From Bacteroidota bacterium (lineage in GTDB: Bacteria; Bacteroidota; Bacteroidia; NS11-12g; UBA9320): 64,000 bases of DNA. Positions 36,287 to 46,408 of this stretch are shown one piece after another. The stretch is taken from the NCBI GenBank assembly GCA_016124755.1, contig WGNA01000011.1, forward strand, positions 182,688 to 246,687. Direction: 5' to 3'. Every line of letters starts with the position of its first letter. Positions within the stretch are counted from its first letter, which is position 1. Both the position numbers and the translations under genes were made by a program. Under the pieces are notes generated by a model. The model did no database searches and was not told the DNA's origin. It saw nothing but the letters and a program-made list of their open reading frames with translations.

Positions 36287-37642
36287 TTGAAATCAAACAA
36301 CAATAAAGCGCTGTGGTACATCACATCCGCGGCGTTGGCCGGATTTCTTTTCGGATTCGATACCGTTGTAATTTCCGGAGCGAATCAGCCGATCAAAGAT
36401 TTGTGGCACACTTCACCGCTCTTCCACGGAACCTTTATAATGTCGATGGCATTGTGGGGAACAGTTCTCGGATCAATCGGCGGCGGCATACCGTGTGAGC
36501 GATGGGGGAGAAAACCCACCTTGATTCTGATTGGCTGGTTGTATCTTATTTCAGCGGTTGGAAGTGCATTAGCTCCGGATCCGTATAGTTTTTCATTTTT
36601 CAGATTTGTCGGCGGACTCGGAATCGGGATTTCATCGGTGGTGGCTCCAACCTATATTTCCGAAATAACGTCGGCCGCCAACCGCGGAAGAATGGTGGCT
36701 TTGTATCAGTTTAACTTAGTGTTCGGAATTTTGGTAGCTTTTATTTCGAATTATCTTCTTTCCGGCTTTAACGGTGAGAACGACTGGCGATGGATGCTGG
36801 GTGTAGAAGGAATTCCTGCCTTTGTATATTGTATAATGGTGATGATGATTCCGGAGAGTCCGCGCTGGTTGATCGTTCGAAAAAACAACATTGAAAAAGC
36901 CCGGGAGATTTTGATTTCGATCCAGGGCGAAGAAAAAGCAGATTCGGAAATCAAAAGCATCACCGAACATTCTGAACAATCAAAAGGAAAAGTTTCATTC
37001 AACTGGAGGCATTTGCGGAAACCATTATCACTTGCATTTTTACTCTCGTTTTTTAATCAGTTGTCCGGGATAAATTTCATTCTGTATTACGCACCGGAAA
37101 TTCTGGAACGGGCAGGTCTTGCAACCCGTGATTCGTTGCAAAGCAGTATTTCCATCGGATTCGTAAATTTTGTTTTTACACTTTTCGGCATGTATCTGAT
37201 CGACAAACTGGGCCGTAAGAAATTGCTCTTTTACGGATCAATCGGCTATATATTAAGTTTGATTTTAGTGGGAATGGCTTTTCAGTTAAAACTCAATTCC
37301 ATTATTCTTTTGAGTTCACTTTGTTTGTTTATTGCTTCGCACGCAATCGGACAGGGTGCTGTACTATGGGTGTACATCGCTGAAATTTTTCCGAATCGTT
37401 TCCGGTCTTACGGACAATCATTCGGCACCGGAGTGCATTGGGTTTTCGCAGCTCTCATAACATTGTTGACTCCATTGTTTCTGGATAAAGACGACGGTGT
37501 TTTCGGGCAAAATCCCGCACCGATCTTTTTCTTTTTTGCGGCTTTGATGGTGCTCCAATTGTTGTGGGTAATTTTCATTGTTCCGGAAACCAAAGGTGTG
37601 AGTCTCGAAGAACTGCAGGATCAAATGGAGGTGAGGGATTGA
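36287..37642 (+). CDS. Sugar porter family MFS transporter
   Basis: GFLFGFDTVVISGA, GRKPTLILIGWLY, PESPRWLIVRKN, NQLSGINFILYYAPEIL, PETKGVSLEELQ. Confidence 0.92.
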   Translation: MKSNNNKALWYITSAALAGFLFGFDTVVISGANQPIKDLWHTSPLFHGTFIMSMALWGTVLGSIGGGIPCERWGRKPTLILIGWLYLISAVGSALAPDPYSFSFFRFVGGLGIGISSVVAPTYISEITSAANRGRMVALYQFNLVFGILVAFISNYLLSGFNGENDWRWMLGVEGIPAFVYCIMVMMIPESPRWLIVRKNNIEKAREILISIQGEEKADSEIKSITEHSEQSKGKVSFNWRHLRKPLSLAFLLSFFNQLSGINFILYYAPEILERAGLATRDSLQSSISIGFVNFVFTLFGMYLIDKLGRKKLLFYGSIGYILSLILVGMAFQLKLNSIILLSSLCLFIASHAIGQGAVLWVYIAEIFPNRFRSYGQSFGTGVHWVFAALITLLTPLFLDKDDGVFGQNPAPIFFFFAALMVLQLLWVIFIVPETKGVSLEELQDQMEVRD

Positions 37643-37696
37643 GGAAGAGGGAAACGCAATTCGCTTTTAAGGAGATTATTTATTAAATCAAGATCC

Positions 37697-37716
37697 GGGC
37701 AAGGCGTGCCTTGCCC
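37697..37716. repeat. Near-palindrome GGGCAAGGCGTGCCTTGCCC
   Basis: Third copy of the 16643-type palindrome, one mismatched pair. Confidence 0.9.
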
Positions 37717-37805
37717 CCACGACATCGCTCTTCGTTCTTTTGCTTCTGTTTCCAGTTATTGTTTCTTGCTCTTTCGCGCTCCCGCTCTTTGCTCTCTAGT
37801 TAAGG

Positions 37806-37853
37806 TTACCGTTACCGTTACGGTTTCCGTTACATTTACCGCTTCAGTTACTT
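37806..37853 (+). repeat. Hexanucleotide array TTACCG-type
   Basis: TTACCG TTACCG TTACGG TTTCCG TTACAT TTACCG CTTCAG TTACTT. Confidence 0.85.
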
Positions 37854-38000
37854 CGCTTCGCTCAGCATGACGATTCGCTTTTTGTGAAACAAGAGATTCT
37901 TCGCCTGGCTCAGAATCGATATCGCTCTTCTTTTGCTTCCGGTTCCAGTTACCATTTCTTGCTCTCTCGCTCTCTCGCTCTCCCGCTCTTTGCTCTCCCG

Positions 38001-38042
38001 TTACAGTTACAGTTACTGTTACTGTTTCCGTTACCGTTTCTC
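38001..38042 (+). repeat. Hexanucleotide array TTACAG/TTACTG/TTTCCG
   Basis: TTACAG TTACAG TTACTG TTACTG TTTCCG TTACCG TTTCTC; ends 32 bp before the 38075 ATG. Confidence 0.9.
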
Positions 38043-38074
38043 CTCCCGTTTAATATCTTTGCGCATCGATCCAT

Positions 38075-39334
38075 ATGGAACCTTCCTATTTGGTGATTTT
38101 CATAACCCTGCTGTTATCGGCGTTTTTTTCCGGTTTGGAAATCGCATTTCTGTCGGCGAATAAGCTGCGTATTGAACTCAAAAGCAATCAGGGAATTCGC
38201 TGGGCTAAGGTCTGTGCCGAGTACATCAAAACACCTTCGAAATTTATTTCAACCATCCTCATCGGGAACAACATTGCCATCGTTATTTACGGTATCGCGA
38301 TGGAAGAAATGCTGCGGTATCTGATGCCGGATTTCTTTAGTAACATTGATAAACTCAGCGCTCTTCTGCTGATTACATTAATATCAACCGGCATTGTTCT
38401 GTTTTTTGCGGAGTTTCTTCCTAAAGCGTTATTCCGGATTAATCCGTCCGGAATTTTGAGTGTTCTGATATTTCCGTTCAAAGCTTTCGCATTTCTTTTA
38501 TCTCCGATTGTAAAGTTCACTTTATGGCTTTCTAAAAATCTTTTGCGTGTGGTATTGGGAAAAGAATTCACCGAAGAATCGCCGGCTTTTTCCCGAATTG
38601 ATCTGGACGATTACATTACCGAAAGTCAGAAACACAAACACGAAGACGACCGCGATGTGGATACGGAAATTTTGAAAAACGCCCTGGATTTTGGTAATGT
38701 TCAGATCCGCGATTGCATGATTCCGAGAACGGCACTGATTGCTATTGATATCGACAGCGACATCAAGGAACTGGAAGAATTATTTATCGAAAGCGGGCAC
38801 AGCAAGATTTTGGTTTACCGGCAAAACATCGACAACATTATCGGTTATGTTCACCACATCGATTTGTTAAAAGAACCCAAAACCATCGGTTCGATTCTTA
38901 TTCCTATTATGATTACCAACGAATCGAAACCTGCCAATGAAATGCTCAATGAATTCACACAAAAACGAAAAAGCATCGCGGTGGTAGTGGATGAGTTCGG
39001 AGGAACCGCCGGCATTGTTACAACGGAAGATATTATCGAAGAAATTTTTGGTGAGATCGAAGACGAACACGACGACAATGACGACATCGTCGAAAAGAAA
39101 ATTAACGATTTTGAGTTCGAATTTTCAACATCACTCGAAGTCGATTATCTAAACGAAAAATACGGATTTAAAATTCCGGAAGGCGAATACGAAACGCTCG
39201 GAGGATTTATCATTTCCTCGTATGAAAGTATTCCCGAAAGTGGCGAAACGTTGGAAATCGAACCCTTCACTTTCCGGATTTTGAAATCAACAGACAACCG
39301 ATTGGAGCTGGTTCATTTACACCTGAATAAATAA
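38075..39334 (+). CDS. Hemolysin/CorC-type (CNNM + CBS) transporter
   Basis: LSAFFSGLEIAFLSANKLRIE; CBS region IRDCMIPRTALIAIDIDSDIKELEELFIESGHSKILVY; VVVDEFGGTAGIVTTEDIIEEIFGEIEDEHD. Confidence 0.93.
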   Translation: MEPSYLVIFITLLLSAFFSGLEIAFLSANKLRIELKSNQGIRWAKVCAEYIKTPSKFISTILIGNNIAIVIYGIAMEEMLRYLMPDFFSNIDKLSALLLITLISTGIVLFFAEFLPKALFRINPSGILSVLIFPFKAFAFLLSPIVKFTLWLSKNLLRVVLGKEFTEESPAFSRIDLDDYITESQKHKHEDDRDVDTEILKNALDFGNVQIRDCMIPRTALIAIDIDSDIKELEELFIESGHSKILVYRQNIDNIIGYVHHIDLLKEPKTIGSILIPIMITNESKPANEMLNEFTQKRKSIAVVVDEFGGTAGIVTTEDIIEEIFGEIEDEHDDNDDIVEKKINDFEFEFSTSLEVDYLNEKYGFKIPEGEYETLGGFIISSYESIPESGETLEIEPFTFRILKSTDNRLELVHLHLNK

Positions 39335-39406
39335 TTTTTAAAAAAGGTTTAGCTCGGGCAGAAAATCCTTGTAACATAATTCACGGGTTGAGCGTTCGAC
39401 ATCGGT

Positions 39407-40048
39407 ATGAAAAACATCACTCTCAACTTTTCATTATCGCTGTTGTTGCTTTTTAGTTCGAATTACTCATTTTCACAAACCTATATAGGTGTGAATCTCA
39501 AGTCGATGAACGCGATCGGAACCAGTTCCGCTAACGGTTATCACGCTCAACCCTGTACCGATATTAATGCAGAATTTTTTGCAGAAAGACTAACCAAGCG
39601 AAACATCATGTATCGATTGGGATTTCAAGGTTTCAACACGCAATCGCAGTTTAGCCCGAATGGCAAAATGCTCAACTACGACGACGTTTGGCTTCGAATT
39701 TCTTTAACACGATCGTATGTACATTCTTTGGGAACAGGGAAGTTGCTTTACGGATCGGGTTTGTACACGGCTCATCTGGCGCAGCGGGATGTATATTCTA
39801 AAAGCGATGCCGGTTATAAAGATGAATATACGGCTTCCGGAAACGGATCTTTCAGCGTCGGATTAATTACAGGTGTTCGTTACATGCTGCCCGTTCATGA
39901 AGCAAAAACCAAAGGCAAACAATTGCTAACTGTGGGATTGGATCTCGGACTCGATCTCTGGCAACGAAACAATGTCGCCGACCCGCTGAATAAATTCATG
40001 TTCCAGACTTTTTATCTGGGTTATGAATTTGATTTGAAGAGGCGGTAG
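39407..40048 (+). CDS. Hypothetical outer-membrane beta-barrel-like protein
   Basis: Signal peptide, alternating hydrophobic strands, C-term FYLGYEFDLKRR. Confidence 0.55.
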   Translation: MKNITLNFSLSLLLLFSSNYSFSQTYIGVNLKSMNAIGTSSANGYHAQPCTDINAEFFAERLTKRNIMYRLGFQGFNTQSQFSPNGKMLNYDDVWLRISLTRSYVHSLGTGKLLYGSGLYTAHLAQRDVYSKSDAGYKDEYTASGNGSFSVGLITGVRYMLPVHEAKTKGKQLLTVGLDLGLDLWQRNNVADPLNKFMFQTFYLGYEFDLKRR

Positions 40049-40127
40049 ATATAGAGTCAATAAAGCTCTTTAAGGCCGTAATTAATAATCAGGGAAGTTT
40101 AAAGTTAGAGATGAATATTCCTAGAAT

Positions 40128-41723
40128 TTATTTCGGCCTTTTTTTATTGCACATTTTTGCCGTTGTGTGTATTTGAACAATTATTCCTAATTGAAAAACC
40201 GAATAAACACCATCTTTCACTTCAGAATAATTATAACCTAAACCATATTGCAAATATATTCTTGGTATTAAGGCACTGTACTCAGAATTATGTAAGGCAA
40301 ATCCAAAATGAAAATTTTGATCAATGCGATATCCCTCATGTTTAATGAGCATTGTATTCATTTCTGAACCGATGTACAAACGCCCGTATTTGGTAATCAG
40401 ATTTTTATTTGACGGACTTTGCCATCTGCTGGCTGGGTTTAAAGATCTCATAGTAAAAGAAAGAAAGTGATATTGATAGCGAATTGAACCACAAAATCGC
40501 CGCTTCATGTCGATACCCAAAAGAAAACTGAAACGACTATACAGATCTTCCTCACCTAGAGTCAATCCGGTATAAGGCAACCAAGTTGAATGCGAATAAA
40601 GACCCCCGGTTTCCATGCAAATGAAAAGTCTTTTTTTGGGTAAACACAACCATCGAATGCCAATTAGTGGTGAGTCGCAATCAGAGGGTTGTGGATTGTT
40701 TTTACAGCAATCCATAAAACGTGTTATGTTGCCAACAAGATTTATATTTACGGGGAGTTTCGTATAATAATATTTCTGTTCTTTCTTCCCTTTTTTGGTA
40801 TTCCAAACCAATTGATTAAGATCAGTACATCCAATATAATATTTGTCTTTGATGTCAACATATTCTCGTGGTGCCCTCACTGTTACCCAATTCGCATTAA
40901 AAAATTGAGTTTTAAATTGAATGTTCTCCATGAGAAACCGATCAATTTTTTGACATGTGTCTTCCTTTGAAATTGTGTTATTATTCTTAAAGTTTTCACT
41001 GCACGAATCACACGGATAAGGACTTATTTTGAAAATTTTAAATCGGTCGAAATCTTCTTTTGGAAGAGTCGCAACAAATCGATGCTTTAACCACCATAAA
41101 TTTCCGGTTTTTCTGGTAACCCATTTAAGCCTTATTGCGATAAAATTCCCGTCCAAATCTGTAGATCCATAAAAATGTTCATTCCTTTTTCGCAAATTAG
41201 GAACGGAAGTTTCGATAACGACAATCTGTTTTTTTCTTTTGTCTAATGATCGGATATTGCACTGATGAAGTAATTCATAATCGATGTTGTAACACGAATT
41301 ATTGAATTGAATTTCTTCCGAATCCGTTTCCATTTCGCTAGAACTGAAACTGAAATAAAGAATGATGCTAACTCTTCGGTTTTTCTGTTGATCGTTATTG
41401 CCAAGCTCTCCAAGTGGGAGGGTTCGTATTGGAATTGTAGACGGAATAATCTTCTCACAATATTTTGCGGTATTTCTGGCTCGTTTTTCAGAAAGTCTGA
41501 GATTTGATTTGAAATCACCAACTGAATCTGCCATACCAACACATAATATGGAATCCAGATCTGTTAAATCGAATCTCAACGGAATCGTGTTAATTACAGC
41601 TATTTGTTCGTCGTTAATTTTGGATTCGCCAAACTCGAAATAAATAGAAATGGTGTCCTGTCCATATACATTAACTGAAGTCATCACAATCAGAAACAGA
41701 AAGATCAAAAGAATGGACTTCAT
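40128..41723 (-). CDS. Secreted protein with N-terminal OmpA-like domain and unknown C-terminal ~400 aa
   Basis: ISIYFEFGESKINDEQIAVI...ADSVGDFKSNLRLSEKRARNTAKYCEKI...GELGNNDQQKNRRVSIILYF. Confidence 0.7.
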   Translation of the reverse strand: MKSILLIFLFLIVMTSVNVYGQDTISIYFEFGESKINDEQIAVINTIPLRFDLTDLDSILCVGMADSVGDFKSNLRLSEKRARNTAKYCEKIIPSTIPIRTLPLGELGNNDQQKNRRVSIILYFSFSSSEMETDSEEIQFNNSCYNIDYELLHQCNIRSLDKRKKQIVVIETSVPNLRKRNEHFYGSTDLDGNFIAIRLKWVTRKTGNLWWLKHRFVATLPKEDFDRFKIFKISPYPCDSCSENFKNNNTISKEDTCQKIDRFLMENIQFKTQFFNANWVTVRAPREYVDIKDKYYIGCTDLNQLVWNTKKGKKEQKYYYTKLPVNINLVGNITRFMDCCKNNPQPSDCDSPLIGIRWLCLPKKRLFICMETGGLYSHSTWLPYTGLTLGEEDLYSRFSFLLGIDMKRRFCGSIRYQYHFLSFTMRSLNPASRWQSPSNKNLITKYGRLYIGSEMNTMLIKHEGYRIDQNFHFGFALHNSEYSALIPRIYLQYGLGYNYSEVKDGVYSVFQLGIIVQIHTTAKMCNKKRPK

Positions 41724-41866
41724 ATAGAGTTTGGGGAAATATTTATATGACGTTTTATAACGTACGTGCAGTTTGTTAAAACCGATGTTTTCGGAACATT
41801 TTTATTTCAAGCAACCAAAATCAGATTACTAAATCCAATTCAACTGACCGATCTTCTGATTATGTT

Positions 41867-42892
41867 CTAAACCTTCTCGTCTAAAAAAATCCAAAACTGG
41901 TCACCCGGATCAACCTCCGTTTCTACCACAAATACATTTGCGTTAGAATTAATTTCCTGTAACAAAGTTTCCAGCTTTACCCAATCCTTTTCCGTTGTAA
42001 TCCAACATTTGTCGGGAAAAGATTGAACCATATTCTGAACTTCATTTTTGAAATACGTGTGGTGATCACCTTTATTAATATGGTTCGAAATTTCCCAGTG
42101 TTGTTTTGCGTATTCGGCTAATCCGGAGGCATCAGCGATTCCGGTAATCAATATTCCGCCGGATTGATATTCTCCCGAACCCCAGACCTGTCGAAGTCCA
42201 CGATATTTAATGTGCGAAACAAACCAGGGTTTTTCCAATGGGTAATCGGGTTTGAACGAATCGGGAGCGGAGGTGAAAATGATTGCATCTGCTCGTTTGT
42301 AATTCCATCGAAACTCTCGAAGTCTTCCTGCCGGCATTACAAAATCACGGTAAAATGGCTTATGTGCTTTAGTCAACAAAAAAGTCACAGAGGGTTTTAC
42401 GTATTGATGTTGAAACGCATCATCTAAAACAATAAGCTCAGTTTCCGGGAAGTCGTGCAGCAATTCGGCAATTCCCAATACCCGGTCTTCACATACACAC
42501 ACAGTCAGTTCCGGAAATGCCCGTTTAATTTCTAATGGCTCATCTCCGCTGTTTCCGGCGTTATCATTCACTTCAACATTTCGATAGCCTTTGGTTTTTC
42601 GCCCGTAACCCCGACTCAAAACTGCTACTTTCAGATTTGGTGATAAATGTGTTATCAATGCTTTTACCATCGGTGTTTTTCCGGTTCCGCCAACCGATAA
42701 ATTGCCAACGCAAATCACCGGAATATCAAACCCAACCGATTTTAAAATGCCTTTGCGAAAGAGAAAATTCCGGACTTCCATCACGCCGCCGTACAGCCAA
42801 CCAAAAGGTCTCAGGATTTGTCGAAGGAATTGCAACGCAGGCAAATTTGGATAAAATTTAGTGAAATTTGGCCGCCACGAATAATCGCTCAC
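41867..42892 (-). CDS. lpxK: Tetraacyldisaccharide 4'-kinase
   Basis: LRPFGWLYGGVMEVRNFLFRKGILKSVGFDIPVICVGNLSVGGTGKTPMVKAL; true start may be an internal TTG near 42835. Confidence 0.92.
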   Translation of the reverse strand: MSDYSWRPNFTKFYPNLPALQFLRQILRPFGWLYGGVMEVRNFLFRKGILKSVGFDIPVICVGNLSVGGTGKTPMVKALITHLSPNLKVAVLSRGYGRKTKGYRNVEVNDNAGNSGDEPLEIKRAFPELTVCVCEDRVLGIAELLHDFPETELIVLDDAFQHQYVKPSVTFLLTKAHKPFYRDFVMPAGRLREFRWNYKRADAIIFTSAPDSFKPDYPLEKPWFVSHIKYRGLRQVWGSGEYQSGGILITGIADASGLAEYAKQHWEISNHINKGDHHTYFKNEVQNMVQSFPDKCWITTEKDWVKLETLLQEINSNANVFVVETEVDPGDQFWIFLDEKV

Positions 42893-42894
42893 TC

Positions 42895-43992
42895 ATGAAG
42901 ATTTCAGAAATTATTAAGGTACTGGAAGAAGTTGCCCCACCCGATTTGCAGGAGTCGTACGATAATGCCGGTTTAATTGTCGGGCATCCGTCAACCGAAG
43001 TCGAAAGGGCATTGATCAGTCTGGATGCAACCGAGGAAATTGTGGACGAGGCCATTCGTGAGAATTGCGGACTCATTATCGCACATCACCCGATTGTATT
43101 TCGCGGACTAAAAAAACTGAACGGAAATAATTATGTGGAGCGAACGGTGATCAAAGCCATTCAGAACAACATCGCCATTTACGCCATTCACACGAATCTC
43201 GATAACGTATTGCATCAGGGTGTGAACAGCCGCATTGCCGATAAACTGGGATTGAATAACCGGCGAATTCTTCGTCCGCGCAATGGTGAAATCTGCAAAT
43301 TAGTAACCTTCGTTCCGGTTGAATATTTAGAAATAGTGAAGTCAGCTTTGTTTGAAGCCGGCGCCGGATCGATCGGTGCTTATGATCATTGCAGTTTTTC
43401 CTCAACTGGTCACGGAACCTTTCGGGCAGGAGAAGGGACAAATCCGTTTGTGGGAGATAAAGGAGTTGATCACACAGAAGAAGAAGCACGATTAGAAATG
43501 ATTCTGCCGGTGAGAGCCAAAAGCCGGGTTGTGCGGGCTTTATTAAATGCACATCCGTATGAGGAAGTAGCGTATGATTTATATGCCTTAATCAATGAGT
43601 CGCGCGATACCGGTTCCGGATTAATCGGAGAGTTAAGCGAAGAAATGGATCGGATGGATTTTCTTCATCATGTAAAAACCAACATGCAAACCGAATTGGT
43701 GAAATACACTTCCGGGAAAGAAAAAATTAAGAAGGTTGCGGTGTGCGGAGGAGCAGGAAGTTTTCTGATTTCTGACGCTTTGAGAGCCGGGGCCGACGCA
43801 TTTATTACCGGAGATATTAAGTATCACGAATTCTTTGATGGCGAGCAAAGCCTTGTGGTATGCGACATCGGGCACTTTGAGAGTGAGCAATTCACCATCA
43901 ATTTATTAGGAGATATTTTATCTCAAAAAATACCTAATTTCGCAGTCATTTTTACAAAAGCAGTTACGAATCCCGTTAAATATTTTCACTAA
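42895..43992 (+). CDS. Nif3-like dinuclear metal center protein
   Basis: MKISEIIKVLEEVAPPDLQESYDNAGLIVG...IAHHPIVFRGLKKL...ITGDIKYHEFFD. Confidence 0.93.
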   Translation: MKISEIIKVLEEVAPPDLQESYDNAGLIVGHPSTEVERALISLDATEEIVDEAIRENCGLIIAHHPIVFRGLKKLNGNNYVERTVIKAIQNNIAIYAIHTNLDNVLHQGVNSRIADKLGLNNRRILRPRNGEICKLVTFVPVEYLEIVKSALFEAGAGSIGAYDHCSFSSTGHGTFRAGEGTNPFVGDKGVDHTEEEARLEMILPVRAKSRVVRALLNAHPYEEVAYDLYALINESRDTGSGLIGELSEEMDRMDFLHHVKTNMQTELVKYTSGKEKIKKVAVCGGAGSFLISDALRAGADAFITGDIKYHEFFDGEQSLVVCDIGHFESEQFTINLLGDILSQKIPNFAVIFTKAVTNPVKYFH

Positions 43993-43998
43993 AAGAGT

Positions 43999-44778
43999 AT
44001 GGCTACAGTAGAAGAAAAACTCCGAGGATTGTGGAACCTCCAGTCTATAGATACCAAATTGGACGAGTTACAATTGATCCGCGGAGAGTTACCCATGGAA
44101 GTAGCTGACCTCGAAGACGAAATTGCCGGTTTGCAAACCCGGTTAGACAACTTCGATCAGGAAATCAAAGATTACGAGCAGAGCATTGTTGCTTTAAAAG
44201 AAAAGATCGCCGAATCGCAAAGATTGTCGAAGCGTTACAACGAACAGCTCAGCAATGTGAAGAACAACCGTGAATACGATGCTCTTAATAAGGAGATTGA
44301 AATTCAGGGATTAGAAGTTCTTGCCGCAGAGAAGAAAATTGGTGAAGCCAACAAAGGCATCGAAGCCAAAAAAGAATTGATTGCTTCCGTTCAATCTGAT
44401 CTTGAAGGACGTCAGATCGACCTCGATAACAAGAAAAAGGAACTCGAAGAGATCTCTTCTGAAACCGAAAAGGAAGAAAGCAAGATTGATAAGGATCGCC
44501 AGAAAGCAGTTGATGCAACCGATCCGAAACTGCTCAAAGCGTACGAGCGAATCCGCAAAAGCGTGTTAAACGGCATTGCTGTAGCTCCGGTATTGAGAGG
44601 ATCTTGCGGTGGTTGTTTCGCGAAAATTCCACCACAATTGCAATCTGATATTCGTCAGCGCAAGAAAATTGTGATCTGCGAACACTGCGGAAGAATCAAT
44701 GTTGATGCGGATATGGCCGGTGTTGTTGAGGAAGTTGCCGACGACAAGCCAAAGTCACGCAGAAGAAGAAAGGCATAA
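43999..44778 (+). CDS. Coiled-coil protein with C4-type zinc ribbon
   Basis: Long coiled coil, SCGGCFAKIPPQLQSDIRQRKKIVICEHCGRINV. Confidence 0.9.
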   Translation: MATVEEKLRGLWNLQSIDTKLDELQLIRGELPMEVADLEDEIAGLQTRLDNFDQEIKDYEQSIVALKEKIAESQRLSKRYNEQLSNVKNNREYDALNKEIEIQGLEVLAAEKKIGEANKGIEAKKELIASVQSDLEGRQIDLDNKKKELEEISSETEKEESKIDKDRQKAVDATDPKLLKAYERIRKSVLNGIAVAPVLRGSCGGCFAKIPPQLQSDIRQRKKIVICEHCGRINVDADMAGVVEEVADDKPKSRRRRKA

Positions 44779-44879
44779 TCGCCTTCCCTCTTTTCTTTAA
44801 AACCTGTAAAGGATTCCTTTACGCAATCACAACATCCGAACATTTACCGGAGAACCGTGCGACGTATTTTTGTGCGTCC

Positions 44880-46373
44880 ATGCTGAAGTTGTTTTTACCG
44901 TTTTTTATTCTCAACCTTTTTGCGTTCCAAATGCATGCGGAACCAAAAGTAGATTTCAACGACCGATGTCTTCAGGCGCAGGAAAAACTCTATTATTTAA
45001 AACTAAAAGAAGCCCGGGCATTAATTGATCTTGAGAAAAAGTCGAATCCCGACAACCTCATTCCGTCGTATCTCGATGTAATTCATGACCTCTTGAAAGT
45101 GCTGACAGAAGAATCTTCCGAGTCGTTCCGGAATTTTCATGCAACTGCTTCTAAGTCGAAAAGTGCGATAGGAAGATATACCGGAAAAGATGGTTGGGAT
45201 GATTTCTTTCGCGAAGAAATTCACTTCTATACCTCGGTGGTGTATGGCAAATCGGGAAATGCGATTACCGCAGCTAACGAGGTTCGACTCAGTTATAAAG
45301 CGGGAGAGAAGCTTATTAAAGAACACCCTGATTTTCTTCCGGCTTATAAAACCCTAGGATTAATTCACGCCGGATTTGGGAATCTGCCCGCGACCTACCG
45401 GAAATTAGTGAGCATGCTGGGATATTCCGGCACCACCGATAAAGGTATTTCGGAACTCGAAAAATTTACCAAAGCATCTCCTCAAAAAGGTTGGTCGTGG
45501 ATGCAGCAAGAAGCCAAACTGTATCTCACGGCAATTCATCTGTATTTAAAAAATGATCAGGAAACGGCGTGGAAAATGACCGAGACGATTACAAAAGATT
45601 ATCATCACAATCCGTTGATGGTCTTTGTTCGCGCCAATTTTGCAGATAAATGTAAATACAACGACGACCTCATCACAACCATTCTGAGTGTTCCGAAAGG
45701 CGATCCGTACGAACCGATTCCGTTTCTCGATTTTCTGATTGGAACGGCCAAACTTCAGCGACTTGATGCAGATGCAAGTGTGTATCTCGAGCGATTTATC
45801 CGGGAAAACAAAGGGTCGAGTTATGTTAAGAGTTGTTATCAGAAATTGGCCTGGAATGCACTCATAAAAGGAGATAACACAGCATACGACAGCTATATGC
45901 AAAAGCTGAAATCGCACGGTTCGTTGTTTTTGGAGGAAGATCAGCAGGCCGAAATGGAAGCGGAGAGAAGCGGTCGCCCGGATGCACGTTTGCTAAAATC
46001 CCGACTCCTTTTCGATGGCGGTTATTACACAAAAGCGCTTTCGATTGTTCGCCCTCTTCAGGCAGAAGATTTTGATTCTAAATTATTGAAAACCGAATAC
46101 TGTTACCGAAAAGCGAGAATATACGACGAGACCAAGGAGAACGATCTGGCAGAATTATTCTATAAAGCTACGATAGAAAATGGTTCAGATCTCACCGTGT
46201 ATTACGCTTCTTATGCGGCATTATACCTGGGAGAATTATATGAACGCACAGGTAAAAAAACAGAAGCCCGAAGCTATTTCACAAAAGCCACTTCCTTTAA
46301 AAATAATAAGGAATACAAAAACAGTGTGGAACATCGGGCAAAAGCCGGATTACAAAGATTATCATCAAAGTGA
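44880..46373 (+). CDS. TPR-domain secreted protein
   Basis: Signal peptide; TPR-like helices; C-term AALYLGELYERTGKKTEARSYFTKATSFKNNKEYKNSVEHRAKAGLQRL. Confidence 0.75.
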   Translation: MLKLFLPFFILNLFAFQMHAEPKVDFNDRCLQAQEKLYYLKLKEARALIDLEKKSNPDNLIPSYLDVIHDLLKVLTEESSESFRNFHATASKSKSAIGRYTGKDGWDDFFREEIHFYTSVVYGKSGNAITAANEVRLSYKAGEKLIKEHPDFLPAYKTLGLIHAGFGNLPATYRKLVSMLGYSGTTDKGISELEKFTKASPQKGWSWMQQEAKLYLTAIHLYLKNDQETAWKMTETITKDYHHNPLMVFVRANFADKCKYNDDLITTILSVPKGDPYEPIPFLDFLIGTAKLQRLDADASVYLERFIRENKGSSYVKSCYQKLAWNALIKGDNTAYDSYMQKLKSHGSLFLEEDQQAEMEAERSGRPDARLLKSRLLFDGGYYTKALSIVRPLQAEDFDSKLLKTEYCYRKARIYDETKENDLAELFYKATIENGSDLTVYYASYAALYLGELYERTGKKTEARSYFTKATSFKNNKEYKNSVEHRAKAGLQRLSSK

Positions 46374-46408
46374 AACGGAAGAATCGGCGAATATTTAGTT
46401 TTGAGCAG

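Noticed and set aside
37884-38163. ORFs of 70 and 76 aa (LPLQLQLLLLFPLPFLLPF)
   Set aside because: Translations of the TTACAG hexamer array upstream of the CorC-like gene. Unlike the 18.8-kb case, they do not run into a downstream protein in frame.
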